DNA of 64,000 bases from Variovorax sp. SG517 (GTDB lineage Bacteria > Pseudomonadota > Gammaproteobacteria > Burkholderiales > Burkholderiaceae_C). The notes below the pieces were generated by a model that searched no databases, was not told the origin of the DNA, and saw only the letters and a list, made by a program, of their open reading frames with translations. The position numbers and the translations under genes were made by a program. The stretch spans positions 124,001 through 188,000 of the forward strand of contig NZ_JABMJG010000012.1 in NCBI RefSeq assembly GCF_013376045.1, in the 5' to 3' direction. Of this stretch, positions 42,362-50,544 are shown piece after piece (position 1 is the stretch's first letter; each line of letters begins with the position of its first letter).

Positions 42362-43936
42362 ATGAAGAACACCTCGCCACCGGCTCGCGCCACGATGCGC
42401 GAATGGACCGGCCTGGCCGTCATAGCGCTGCCCTGCATGCTCTATTCGATGGATCTCACGGTGCTCAACCTCGCGATCCCGTCGATCAGCGAGGAGCTCA
42501 AGCCCACGGCCTCGCAGCTGCTGTGGATCGTCGATATCTACGGCTTCTTCGTGGCCGGACTGCTGGTCACCATGGGAACGCTGGGCGACCGCATCGGCCG
42601 GCGTCGCCTGCTGCTGATCGGCGCGGCGGCGTTCGGCACCGCCTCGGTGCTCGCGGCGTTCTCGACCAGCGCCAACATGCTCATCGCGACGCGGGCGCTG
42701 CTCGGCGTGGCGGGCGCGACGCTGGCACCGTCCACGCTCTCGCTGATCCGCAACATGTTCCTCGACCCGGGGCAGCGCACCGTCGCCATCGGCGTGTGGA
42801 TCTCGAGCTATTCGGCCGGCGCCGTCATCGGCCCGGTGCTGGGCGGCGTGCTGCTGCAGTTCTTTCCGTGGGGCTCGGTGTTCCTGATCGGCGTGCCGGT
42901 GATGGTGCTGCTGCTGGTGCTCGGACCGCTGCTGCTGCCCGAATACCGCGACCCCGATGCGGCCCGGCTCGACCTGGCCAGCGTGGCGCTCTCTCTGGGC
43001 GCGGTGCTGCCGGTGATCTACGGCGTGAAGCAGATCGCGGAGCACGGGCCGCACCTGGTGCCGGCGCTGTCGATCTCGCTGGGCCTGGCCCTGGGCTGGG
43101 TGTTCGTGCGCCGGCAGAAACGGCTGGCCGACCCGATGATCGACCTGGGCCTGTTCCGCCTGCCGGCCTTCACCGTCTCGCTCGGCGCCTACATGCTGGC
43201 CTGCTTCGTGATGTTCGGCATCTTCCTCTACAACGCCCAGTACCTGCAGCTGGTTCTGGGGCTGTCGCCGCTGCATGCCGGTCTGTGGAGCATGCCCGGG
43301 GCGGGGGCTTTCATCGTCGGCTCCATGGTCGTTCCGGCGCTGGTGCGGCGCATGCGCCCGGCCTTCGTGATGGGCGGCGGGCTGGCGGTGGCGGCGCTGG
43401 GTTTCGGCATGCTGGTGGTGCTGCCCGCGCAGGACGGGCTGGCCTGGATGGTGGGCAGCGCGGTCATCTCCTCGCTCGGGCTGGCACCGGTTTTCACGCT
43501 GGCGACCGACCTGGTCGTGGGCAGCGCGCCGCCGGAGCGCGCGGGCGTGGCCTCGGCGATCTCCGAGACCAGCTCGGAATTCGGCGGGGCGCTGGGCATC
43601 GCGATCCTCGGCGCCATCGGGGCCGCCATCTATCGCAATGCCATGGCTGATGCAGCGCCCGCGGGCCTGGTGGGCGCGTCCGAGGTGGAGGCCGCCCGCA
43701 GCACGCTGGGCGGGGCGGTCGCGCTGGCCGGGCAGATCGGCGGGAGCGCAGGCGCCGAGTTGCTCGACGCGGGCCGGGTTGCCCTGCTGCGCGGCATTCG
43801 GCTCACGGCCGGAGTCAGCGCGGCGGTGCTGCTGTTCGTGGCGGGGCTGGTGGCGATCCGGCTGCGCGGCGCGGGCAGTGCCGGGCAGGCGCACCCTGGG
43901 GATGCCCCGGGTGCCGCCGCATTGCCGGAGCGTTGA
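42362..43936 (+). CDS. MFS multidrug transporter, DHA2 (14-helix) family
   Basis: This 524-residue membrane protein resembles QacA/SmvA-type proton/drug antiporters. Motif A appears as GTLGDRIGRRRLLLIGA, and the antiporter motif C in helix 5 as SYSAGAVIGPVLGGVLL. Fourteen hydrophobic segments are plausible. The N-terminus has the MYSMDLTVLNLAIPSI-like segment (YSMDLTVLNLAIPS) of the family. It follows the SRPBCC gene closely and is probably under the same ArsR control. Substrates could include quaternary ammonium compounds or dyes, but this is inferred from the family. Confidence 0.9.
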   Translation: MKNTSPPARATMREWTGLAVIALPCMLYSMDLTVLNLAIPSISEELKPTASQLLWIVDIYGFFVAGLLVTMGTLGDRIGRRRLLLIGAAAFGTASVLAAFSTSANMLIATRALLGVAGATLAPSTLSLIRNMFLDPGQRTVAIGVWISSYSAGAVIGPVLGGVLLQFFPWGSVFLIGVPVMVLLLVLGPLLLPEYRDPDAARLDLASVALSLGAVLPVIYGVKQIAEHGPHLVPALSISLGLALGWVFVRRQKRLADPMIDLGLFRLPAFTVSLGAYMLACFVMFGIFLYNAQYLQLVLGLSPLHAGLWSMPGAGAFIVGSMVVPALVRRMRPAFVMGGGLAVAALGFGMLVVLPAQDGLAWMVGSAVISSLGLAPVFTLATDLVVGSAPPERAGVASAISETSSEFGGALGIAILGAIGAAIYRNAMADAAPAGLVGASEVEAARSTLGGAVALAGQIGGSAGAELLDAGRVALLRGIRLTAGVSAAVLLFVAGLVAIRLRGAGSAGQAHPGDAPGAAALPER

Positions 43937-43983
43937 CGAGACCCCATACTGGGGCTCCCACGACGCGACCACCGGAGCCTTCC

Positions 43984-44169
43984 ATGAGCAACGAACTGCG
44001 CAAGAAGCTGCATGACCTGGCCGAACTCTGCGACAACACCAGCGACCCGCAGACCAGGGCCATCATCGAGGCGATCCGGCTGCAGACGGCGGTGCTGAAC
44101 GAGCGGCTGTTCTCCATCGAGCTGCAGGTGGCGGCCCTGTCCAAGCGCCTCGAAAACACGACCGACTGA
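43984..44169 (+). CDS. Small conserved-looking helical protein (61 aa)
   Basis: This 61-residue protein begins MSNELRKKLHDLAELCDNTS and is mostly helical with heptad-like Leu/Ile spacing, so a short coiled coil is likely. I do not recognise a family, and no motif points to a function. The AGCCTTCC region upstream gives only a weak ribosome site. It is 32 bp before aroC on the same strand. It might be a housekeeping accessory, but that is a guess. Confidence 0.6.
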   Translation: MSNELRKKLHDLAELCDNTSDPQTRAIIEAIRLQTAVLNERLFSIELQVAALSKRLENTTD

Positions 44170-44185
44170 GGGGCGGCCGCTTTGT

Positions 44186-44194
44186 TGGGATAAT
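44186..44194 (+). promoter_or_regulatory. Extended -10 promoter element of aroC
   Basis: TGGGATAAT is an extended -10 element (TG-n-GATAAT) ending seven bases before the aroC ATG at 44202. Transcription is predicted to start at the ATG or one base before it, so the aroC mRNA may be leaderless. No ribosome-binding sequence is visible. Confidence 0.5.
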
Positions 44195-44201
44195 CCCCGC
44201 C

Positions 44202-45320
44202 ATGAGCGGCAACACCTTCGGAAATCTCTTCGCGGTCACCAATTTCGGCGAGTCGCATGGCCCGGCCATCGGCTGCGTCATCGACGGCTGCCCCCCGGGC
44301 ATGGAACTCAGCGAGGCCGACATCCAAGGCGACCTGGACCGCCGCCGCCCAGGCACCAGTCGCCACGTCACCCAGCGCAACGAGCCCGACGCGGTGCAGA
44401 TCCTTTCGGGCGTATACGAAGGCAAGACCACCGGCACGCCCATCGCGCTGCTGATCCAGAACACCGACCAGCGCAGCAAGGACTACGGGCAGATCGCCCA
44501 GCAGTTCCGCCCGGGCCACGCCGACTTCACCTACTTCAAGAAATACGGCATCCGCGACCCGCGCGGCGGCGGGCGCTCTTCGGCGCGGCTGACCGCGCCC
44601 ATGGTGGCCGCCGGCGCGGTCGCCAAGAAATGGCTGGCCGAGAAGTACGGCATGGTGTTTCGCGGCTGCATGACGCAGATCGGCGAGATCGCCATTCCCT
44701 TCGAGAGCTGGGACCACGTGCCCAACAACCCCTTCTTCGCCCCCATCGCCGACGTGAGCGCGCTGGAGGACTACATGGACCGCCTGCGCAAGGCCGGCGA
44801 CTCGTGCGGCGCGCGACTTCGCGTCACCGCGACGAACGTGCCCGTGGGCCTGGGCGAGCCGCTCTTCGACAAGCTCGACGCCGAGATCGCCTACGCCATG
44901 ATGGGCATCAACGCGGTGAAGGCGGTGGAGATCGGCGCCGGCTTCGACAGCGTCACCCAGCGCGGCACCACGCACGGCGACTCGATCACGCCCACCGGCT
45001 TCGTCACCAACAACGCGGGCGGCATCCTGGGCGGCATCAGCTCGGGGCAAGACCTCGAAGTGAGCATCGCGATCAAGCCCACCAGCTCGATCATCAGCCC
45101 GCGCCAGTCCATCGACATCCACAACAACCCCGTCGAGGTCGTCACCAAGGGCCGCCACGACCCGTGCGTGGGCATCCGCGCGACGCCCATTGCCGAGGCC
45201 ATGCTGGCGCTGGTGGTGATCGAGCACGTGCTGCGCAACCGTGCGCAGTGCGGCGACGTGCCCCAAGGGGCCCTGGGCAGCAAGACGGAAGCCGCTTCGC
45301 CGCAGGCGTCTTTCCTCTAG
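44202..45320 (+). CDS. aroC: Chorismate synthase
   Basis: This 372-residue enzyme makes chorismate from 5-enolpyruvylshikimate-3-phosphate with reduced FMN, the last common step to aromatic amino acids. Diagnostic segments are ITNFGESHGPAIGCVIDGCP-like (VTNFGESHGPAIGC), GHADFTYFKKYGIRDPRGGG, and RSSARLTAPMVAAGA. The length is typical of bacterial enzymes. No ribosome site stands upstream, in keeping with a leaderless mRNA. The stop overlaps the GTG start of the next MFS gene by one base, a coupling not expected from pathway logic. Confidence 0.97.
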   Translation: MSGNTFGNLFAVTNFGESHGPAIGCVIDGCPPGMELSEADIQGDLDRRRPGTSRHVTQRNEPDAVQILSGVYEGKTTGTPIALLIQNTDQRSKDYGQIAQQFRPGHADFTYFKKYGIRDPRGGGRSSARLTAPMVAAGAVAKKWLAEKYGMVFRGCMTQIGEIAIPFESWDHVPNNPFFAPIADVSALEDYMDRLRKAGDSCGARLRVTATNVPVGLGEPLFDKLDAEIAYAMMGINAVKAVEIGAGFDSVTQRGTTHGDSITPTGFVTNNAGGILGGISSGQDLEVSIAIKPTSSIISPRQSIDIHNNPVEVVTKGRHDPCVGIRATPIAEAMLALVVIEHVLRNRAQCGDVPQGALGSKTEAASPQASFL

Positions 45321-46516
45321 TGTCCGAGCCGCCACCAGTGGCCGCCGCCAGACGCGGCCACCTGCTGGCGTTCGCTGGCCTTTCGGCCAGCTATTTCGCG
45401 CACATCGGTTTCTTCAACCCCTACCTGCCGCTCTGGCTGAAGGACCTGGGGCTGCCGATCTTCACCATCAGCCTGCTGGCTTCGGTGCAGTCGATCACGC
45501 GCGTGTTCGCGCCCTATGCCTGGGGTGCGCTCAGCGACCACACGGGGCAGCGCGTGAAGCTGCTGCGCTTCAGCGCGGCGGTGGCGCTGGCGAGTTCCTT
45601 CGGGCTGTGGTGGAACGGCGGCGCATGGTGGCTCGCGCTGGTGCTGCTGGTGATGTTCACGCACACCAGTTCGATGATGTCGCTCACCGAAGCCGCCATG
45701 GCGCAGCTGGTTGCCGGCGACTGGGGGCGCTACGGGCGCATCCGGCTGTGCGGCTCGGCCGGTTTCCTGCTCACCGTGTTCGTGGCGGGCGAGTGGTTCG
45801 ACCGCTTCGGCATGAAGCACTTTCCGGCATGGGCGGGCGGCACGCTGGCCATCGTGCTGATCGCGACGATGAAGCTGCCCGACGTGCGCGAGCCGCCCGC
45901 CGCGCATGACGCGGTGAAGGAGCCCATCGGGCCGGTGCTGCGCAATCCGGCCGTGCAGTGGTTCTTCGCTGCGCTGTTCTTCCAGGTGATGTCGCACTTC
46001 TCGGTGTACGCCTTCTTCTCGCTCTACCTCGATTCGATCGGCTACGGCAAGAGCACCATCGGCCTGTTGTGGGCCCTGTCGGTGGTGGCGGAGATCGTTT
46101 GGTTCTTCCTGCAGGGCAGGCTCATCGGCCTGATGACGATGCCGCGCTGGATGCTGGTGTGCAGCGTCGCCGCCGTCGCGCGGCTTGGGCTGACGGCCGG
46201 GCTGGGCAGCTGGATCGCGGCCCTCGTCCTGGCGCAGTGGCTGCATGCGCTGAGCTTCGCGGCGCATCACACGACCTGCATCGCGGTGGTGTCGCGGCGA
46301 TTCCCCGGTCATCTGCGCGGGCGAGGGCAGGCGCTGTTCACCGTCATCGGCTACGGCTTCGGGGGAGTGCTGGGCGTCTTGCTTGGCGGTGCTGTTGCGC
46401 AGGCCTTCGGCTATCGCACGATGTTTACGGCTGCCACCTTGTTGGCGGTGCTCGGCAGCCTGTGTGCGTGGCGGGTGGTGAAGCTGGATCGGATGGAGCG
46501 CGCGGCAAGGGTCTGA
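45320..46516 (+). CDS. MFS transporter of the LacY/phenylpropionate (HcaT/nucleoside) type
   Basis: This 398-residue transporter begins with GTG at 45320, overlapping the aroC stop (TAGTG), and reads VSEPPPVAAARRGHLLAFAG. The early segment YFAHIGFFNPYLPLWLKDLG and the motif WGALSDHTGQRVKLLR, with 12 hydrophobic helices, match the MFS_1_like family that includes the HcaT phenylpropionate carriers. The conserved acidic and His residues of the family remain. It may import an aromatic or small polar compound. The substrate is unknown. Confidence 0.85.
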   Translation: MSEPPPVAAARRGHLLAFAGLSASYFAHIGFFNPYLPLWLKDLGLPIFTISLLASVQSITRVFAPYAWGALSDHTGQRVKLLRFSAAVALASSFGLWWNGGAWWLALVLLVMFTHTSSMMSLTEAAMAQLVAGDWGRYGRIRLCGSAGFLLTVFVAGEWFDRFGMKHFPAWAGGTLAIVLIATMKLPDVREPPAAHDAVKEPIGPVLRNPAVQWFFAALFFQVMSHFSVYAFFSLYLDSIGYGKSTIGLLWALSVVAEIVWFFLQGRLIGLMTMPRWMLVCSVAAVARLGLTAGLGSWIAALVLAQWLHALSFAAHHTTCIAVVSRRFPGHLRGRGQALFTVIGYGFGGVLGVLLGGAVAQAFGYRTMFTAATLLAVLGSLCAWRVVKLDRMERAARV

Positions 46517-46533
46517 GCTGACCTCCCGACAAA

Positions 46534-46562
46534 GTGTCATGGGCCTTACATGCTCACGTCAC
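46534..46562 (+). promoter_or_regulatory. Pho-box-like triple repeat upstream of a phosphoesterase
   Basis: Three 7-base units spaced by four bases stand in an 11-bp register: GTGTCAT (46534-46540), CTTACAT (46545-46551) and ACGTCAC (46556-46562). The PhoB consensus unit is CTGTCAT. Matches are six, five and four of seven. The site lies 48-76 bp upstream of the metallophosphoesterase start, where PhoB would replace the -35 contact. Confidence 0.45.
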
Positions 46563-46610
46563 CTCGGATTTTTACGCTGCGCGCTCCGTAACCTTTTCTC
46601 CTAATTTCTC

Positions 46611-48812
46611 ATGTCCGTTTCCGACGAATCGCGCGGCGCGAATGCGCCGCGCATCTCTTCGCCTGTCCAATCGAACGCTGCCGAACAGAACAACGACAAC
46701 AACAGCAGCAACACGGCACCGCGCCGCCAGGTGCTCAAGCTCGGCGCCTCGCTTCTTACGGTCGGCGGCAGCGGGGCCTTGCTCGCGGCATGCGGCGGCG
46801 GCGGTGGTGGCGGCACGCCTGTTCTCCCGCTTCCAGCTGCGGCTCCGGCTCCGGCTCCGGCGCCCGCGCCGGCCGCAACGCCAGCTCCGCCGGCGGCGGT
46901 CGCCAAGATCTCGAGCTTCTCGATCGCCGTGATGCCCGACACCCAGTTCTACGCCCGCTACGCCACGGCAGCCGAGAGCGACCAGTACAACAAGCGCTTC
47001 GGCAGCGCGCCCTTCGCCGCGCAGACCAAGTGGATCGCCGACAACGCCAAGGGCCTGAACATCCCGTTCACCATCCACCTCGGCGACGTGGTCGATCAGG
47101 TCGGCAAGCCCGACCAGTGGAAGGTGGCCGATGCCGCCATGAAGATCCTCGAGGACGCGAAGCTGCCCTACAGCGTGCTCGCCGGCAACCACGACGTGCT
47201 GCGGGACATCGACTACAGCGTCGATCCCTCGGGCGGCACCGACAAGGACCGCACTCCCGCCAACGAGCCCTACATCCAGTGGTTCGGCACCGAGCGCGCG
47301 AAGAAGCAGGCAACCTTCGGTGCGCGCGATACCAGCGGTTTCCACGAGTACCACGTGTTCGAAGCTCAGGGCCAGAAGTTCATGGTGCTGTCGCTGTCGT
47401 GGCGCATCTCCGACGCCGGCATTGCATGGGCACGCCAGGTGATCGCGAAGAACCCGACGCTGCCCGTAATCTTGGTGAACCACCAGTTGCTCAATATCGC
47501 TCCCGACGGCACCAGCCCGCTCGAAACCGACTACGGCAAGATGCTGTGGGACAAGCTGATCCGCGACAACGACCAGATCTTCATGACGCTCAACGGCCAT
47601 CACCACGGCGCTGCGCATCTCACGAAGATCAACGACTTCGGCCACAAGGTCGAGGAGATGGTGGTCGACTACCAGATGGCCTACCAGGGCGGCAACGGCC
47701 TGATGCGCCTCTACGAATTCGACCTGACCAACAAGAAGATCAAGGTGCTGTCGTTCTCGCCCTGGGTTCCGCAGAAGCCGGCGGCCACGCTCAATAGCTT
47801 CGACCAGGCGGTGCTCACCACGCCGAACGAAGCCTTCACCATCGACATGGACTTCGCCCAGCGCTTCTCGGGCTTCAACAAGAGCTTCGGTACCGGCAGC
47901 GCCACTATCGAGGGCTCGCTGGTCGACAAGGCCCGTTCGATGATCCTTGCCAACTACAAGGAACCGGCGACGACCGTGCAGCGACCCGCAACGAATTCGG
48001 ATGACTACCCCAAGGTGGCGAATACGCTGGCGCACTGGCGCTTCTTCGGGGGTACGGCTAACCAGCCGGTGCTGCCCGGCACTGTCATCGCCGATGTCAC
48101 GGGCAACAACCCGCTGCACCGTGATGCGCTCAATCAGGGCGGCGTGGTCGGGGCGACCGATGGCGACATCGTTTGGACCGACGACCGCCACTACCTCTCG
48201 GCCGCGCCGGGCTCCGTGCGTTTCCTGAACACCAACAAGAACACGCCGCGCCTGAGCTACTTCCTCACCGAGACGACGGCGTCGATCAATGCGCAGACGC
48301 TGGAGAACGGCTACACGATCGAAGCCTTTATCAAGATCGACAAGAGCTGGACCAGCGCCAACCAAGCCTGGATGAACATCATGACGCGTGATGGCAAGCG
48401 CGGCGATCTGGCGGGCTTCTCGGGCGGCGATCCGGAGTCGCCGCCGATGCTGTTCGCCATATCGAGCCTGCGCGAAGTGCAGTGGGAGGTGACCCCGAGC
48501 CCGGCTGGAACCCGCGCGCCCAAGGCCAACTGGTCGGGCGAAGTCATCGCCGACCGCTGGGTGCACATTGCCATCGTGAACGACTCGGTGTCGCACGACA
48601 CCACGATGTATGTCGAAGGTGCGCCGGTGCTGCGCAACGCCTCGGCCATTCCTGGCTTGGCCACGCTCTCGGCCACTGCACCGTGGGTCGTTGGCGGTGG
48701 GTCGTGGGACGGCGCTCGTGCCGACGGTTTCTTCGGCAACATCGGCGAGATCCGAGTCGTGGCGGCAGCGCTGACCCCGGCTCAGTGGCTCACGGCACGC
48801 AAGCCCGCCTGA
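46611..48812 (+). CDS. Exported calcineurin-like metallophosphoesterase with C-terminal LamG-like domain
   Basis: This 733-residue protein has a Tat signal with R38-R39 (PRRQVLKLGASLL) and a lipobox LAAC with C61, so it is likely a lipoprotein, then a Gly and Ala/Pro-rich linker (62-95). The phosphoesterase domain (about 103-400) shows D in MPDTQF, GDVVDQ, GNHDV, NHQLLN and the metal histidines of GHHHGAAH. The last part (about 470-730), from AHWRFFGG to WVVGGGSWDG, looks like a concanavalin/LamG-like sandwich. It would act at the cell surface or in the periplasm on phosphoesters. The Pho-like box suggests phosphate control. Confidence 0.88.
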   Translation: MSVSDESRGANAPRISSPVQSNAAEQNNDNNSSNTAPRRQVLKLGASLLTVGGSGALLAACGGGGGGGTPVLPLPAAAPAPAPAPAPAATPAPPAAVAKISSFSIAVMPDTQFYARYATAAESDQYNKRFGSAPFAAQTKWIADNAKGLNIPFTIHLGDVVDQVGKPDQWKVADAAMKILEDAKLPYSVLAGNHDVLRDIDYSVDPSGGTDKDRTPANEPYIQWFGTERAKKQATFGARDTSGFHEYHVFEAQGQKFMVLSLSWRISDAGIAWARQVIAKNPTLPVILVNHQLLNIAPDGTSPLETDYGKMLWDKLIRDNDQIFMTLNGHHHGAAHLTKINDFGHKVEEMVVDYQMAYQGGNGLMRLYEFDLTNKKIKVLSFSPWVPQKPAATLNSFDQAVLTTPNEAFTIDMDFAQRFSGFNKSFGTGSATIEGSLVDKARSMILANYKEPATTVQRPATNSDDYPKVANTLAHWRFFGGTANQPVLPGTVIADVTGNNPLHRDALNQGGVVGATDGDIVWTDDRHYLSAAPGSVRFLNTNKNTPRLSYFLTETTASINAQTLENGYTIEAFIKIDKSWTSANQAWMNIMTRDGKRGDLAGFSGGDPESPPMLFAISSLREVQWEVTPSPAGTRAPKANWSGEVIADRWVHIAIVNDSVSHDTTMYVEGAPVLRNASAIPGLATLSATAPWVVGGGSWDGARADGFFGNIGEIRVVAAALTPAQWLTARKPA

Positions 48813-48817
48813 AGCTT

Positions 48818-48866
48818 CGGCCCTCCCTCTGACCGCGATGCGGGAAGGCCGGCTGCCTATTTTTTC
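48818..48866 (+). terminator. Terminator after the phosphoesterase gene, overlapping the aspD 3' end
   Basis: CGGCCCTCCC (48818-48827) pairs with GGGAAGGCCG (48842-48851) with one mismatch in ten, closing a 14-base loop, and the T run at 48860-48865 follows. It starts six bases after the stop codon. It could end transcripts of the plus-strand gene, and its T run belongs to the convergent aspD coding region. Confidence 0.4.
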
Positions 48867-50491
48867 TTGCCGGTCTTTCCCGCCTTCACTGCCTTCGCTG
48901 CACCCTTGCCGTTCTCCTTCTCGAAAATCGCAAAGTACTCCGAAGCCAGTTTCCGCAGCGACCGCCCGATGTTCGCGTAGTCGTATTCGTTGAGGTTCGC
49001 CAGCGACACGCGCCCCGACGCATGCTTGCCGCCGAAGCCGCGTCCCGGCAGCAGCACGATGCTGGTCTCCTCCGCGATGCGAAAGAGAGCCTCGTTCGGC
49101 TGCAGCTTCGTCACGATCCATTTGCCGAAGCGCTCGCCATGCATCTGCGTGGCGATCTCCTGAAGGTCGAGCAGGTGGTAGTAGCTCACCGAATTGGGGT
49201 CGAGCTCCAGCGGCAGGCCAAGCTCGCGGTACAGCGCTTCCTTGCGGCGCAGGACGATGCGCTTCATCGACTTCTTGTACGCCTCGGGCTCGTCCATCAG
49301 ACAGAACAGCGAGAACATCACCATCTGCGCCTGCACGGGCGTCGAGAGGCCGGCCGTGTGGTTCAGCGCCACGGTGCGGCTGTCGGCCACCAGCCGGTCG
49401 ATGAACTTCAGCTTGCGCGGCTCGGTGGTGATCGAGCTGTAGCGCGCATCGAGTTCCTTCAGCTGCGCCTCGGGCAATTGCGCGATCCTGCGGTCGATGA
49501 TGTTGTCCTCGTGCGTGGCCACCACGCCCATGCGCCAGCCGGTCGCACCGAAATACTTGGAGAACGAATACACCAGGATCGTGTTGTGCGGGCAGATCGC
49601 GAAGAGCGAGCGGAAGTCGTCGGCGAAGGTGCCGTACACGTCGTCGGTGAGGATGATGAGGTCCGGCCGCTGCTTCACGATGTCCGCGATGTAGCCCAGC
49701 ACCTCGTCGCTGATCTTCACCGAGGGCGGGTTGCTCGGATTGCACAGGAAGAAGGCCTTGACCTTCGGATCGAGCAGCTTCTGCAGCTCTTTCTTCGTGA
49801 ACTGCCAGCCGTTCTCCGAAGGCGCGTCGATCAGCGCCTCGATGAGCTGGTAGTCGTTCAGGTGCGGAATCTCGATGTACGGCGTGAAGATCGGCATGCC
49901 CAGCGCGATGGTGTCGCCCGCTTGTAGCAGCAGGTTCTCGCGCAGGCTGTTGAACAGGTAGGTCATGGCGGCCGTGCCGCCTTCCACCGCGTACATGTCG
50001 AAGTTGCCCACGAAGGGATGCGTGCCGATCATCTCCTGGTGGATGTACTTGCCCACGATGATCTCGCTCAGGCGCAGCATGCGGTCAGGCACCGGGTAGT
50101 TGCAGCCGAGGATGGCCTCGCACATCTCGTAGATGAAGTCGCCGGCCGACAGGCCCAGCTGGTCGCGCACGTACGACACGGCCGCCTCGATGAAGCGCAC
50201 GCCGGGTTCGCCCTCGTGTGCCTTGGTGAAAATCTCGAAGCGCGCCTCGATACCCTCGCGCTGCGGAAAGCCGCCCACGCCGTCCATGTAGATGTAGGAG
50301 CGCTCGCTCTCGGTCATCGCGAAGAGGCCGAACTGGAAGAAGCCATGGCGCGGCGTGGTCGCCAGGAAGTTCGGATTGCCGCGCCCTGCGTTCAGCATCA
50401 GCCGGTCGCTCTGCCGGGCCACCTGGATGAGGGCATCCTTCAGTTCGAAGGGGCTCAAGCCGCCGAGTTTTTTCACGTCGCTGAAATCCAT
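48857..50491 (-). CDS. aspD: Aspartate 4-decarboxylase / aspartate aminotransferase (bifunctional)
   Basis: This 544-residue PLP enzyme converts aspartate to alanine and CO2, and can also transaminate aspartate. PLP-linked lysine K312 lies in VYSFSKYFGATGWRMG, the conserved N-S-N-P pair in FFLCNPSNPPSVK, and D283-D284 in ILTDDVYG; size and sequence match the large Asd family. The C-terminus is a Lys/Ala-rich tail. In other bacteria it pairs with AspT exchangers to turn aspartate-in, alanine-out exchange into a proton-motive cycle. It sits 53 bp downstream of the aspT-type gene. Confidence 0.93.
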   Translation of the reverse strand: MDFSDVKKLGGLSPFELKDALIQVARQSDRLMLNAGRGNPNFLATTPRHGFFQFGLFAMTESERSYIYMDGVGGFPQREGIEARFEIFTKAHEGEPGVRFIEAAVSYVRDQLGLSAGDFIYEMCEAILGCNYPVPDRMLRLSEIIVGKYIHQEMIGTHPFVGNFDMYAVEGGTAAMTYLFNSLRENLLLQAGDTIALGMPIFTPYIEIPHLNDYQLIEALIDAPSENGWQFTKKELQKLLDPKVKAFFLCNPSNPPSVKISDEVLGYIADIVKQRPDLIILTDDVYGTFADDFRSLFAICPHNTILVYSFSKYFGATGWRMGVVATHEDNIIDRRIAQLPEAQLKELDARYSSITTEPRKLKFIDRLVADSRTVALNHTAGLSTPVQAQMVMFSLFCLMDEPEAYKKSMKRIVLRRKEALYRELGLPLELDPNSVSYYHLLDLQEIATQMHGERFGKWIVTKLQPNEALFRIAEETSIVLLPGRGFGGKHASGRVSLANLNEYDYANIGRSLRKLASEYFAIFEKENGKGAAKAVKAGKTGKKK

Positions 50492-50544
50492 TGGATGCTC
50501 CTGTTTGAAGGGATGAGAAAAAGAAGGAAGGCAGGCCGTCGCAT

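Noticed and set aside
46572..49745. Minus-strand reading frame of more than 1000 codons opposite the metallophosphoesterase and aspD
   Set aside because: It is a non-coding frame created by high GC. The phosphoesterase and aspD motifs lie in the real frames on the respective strands.
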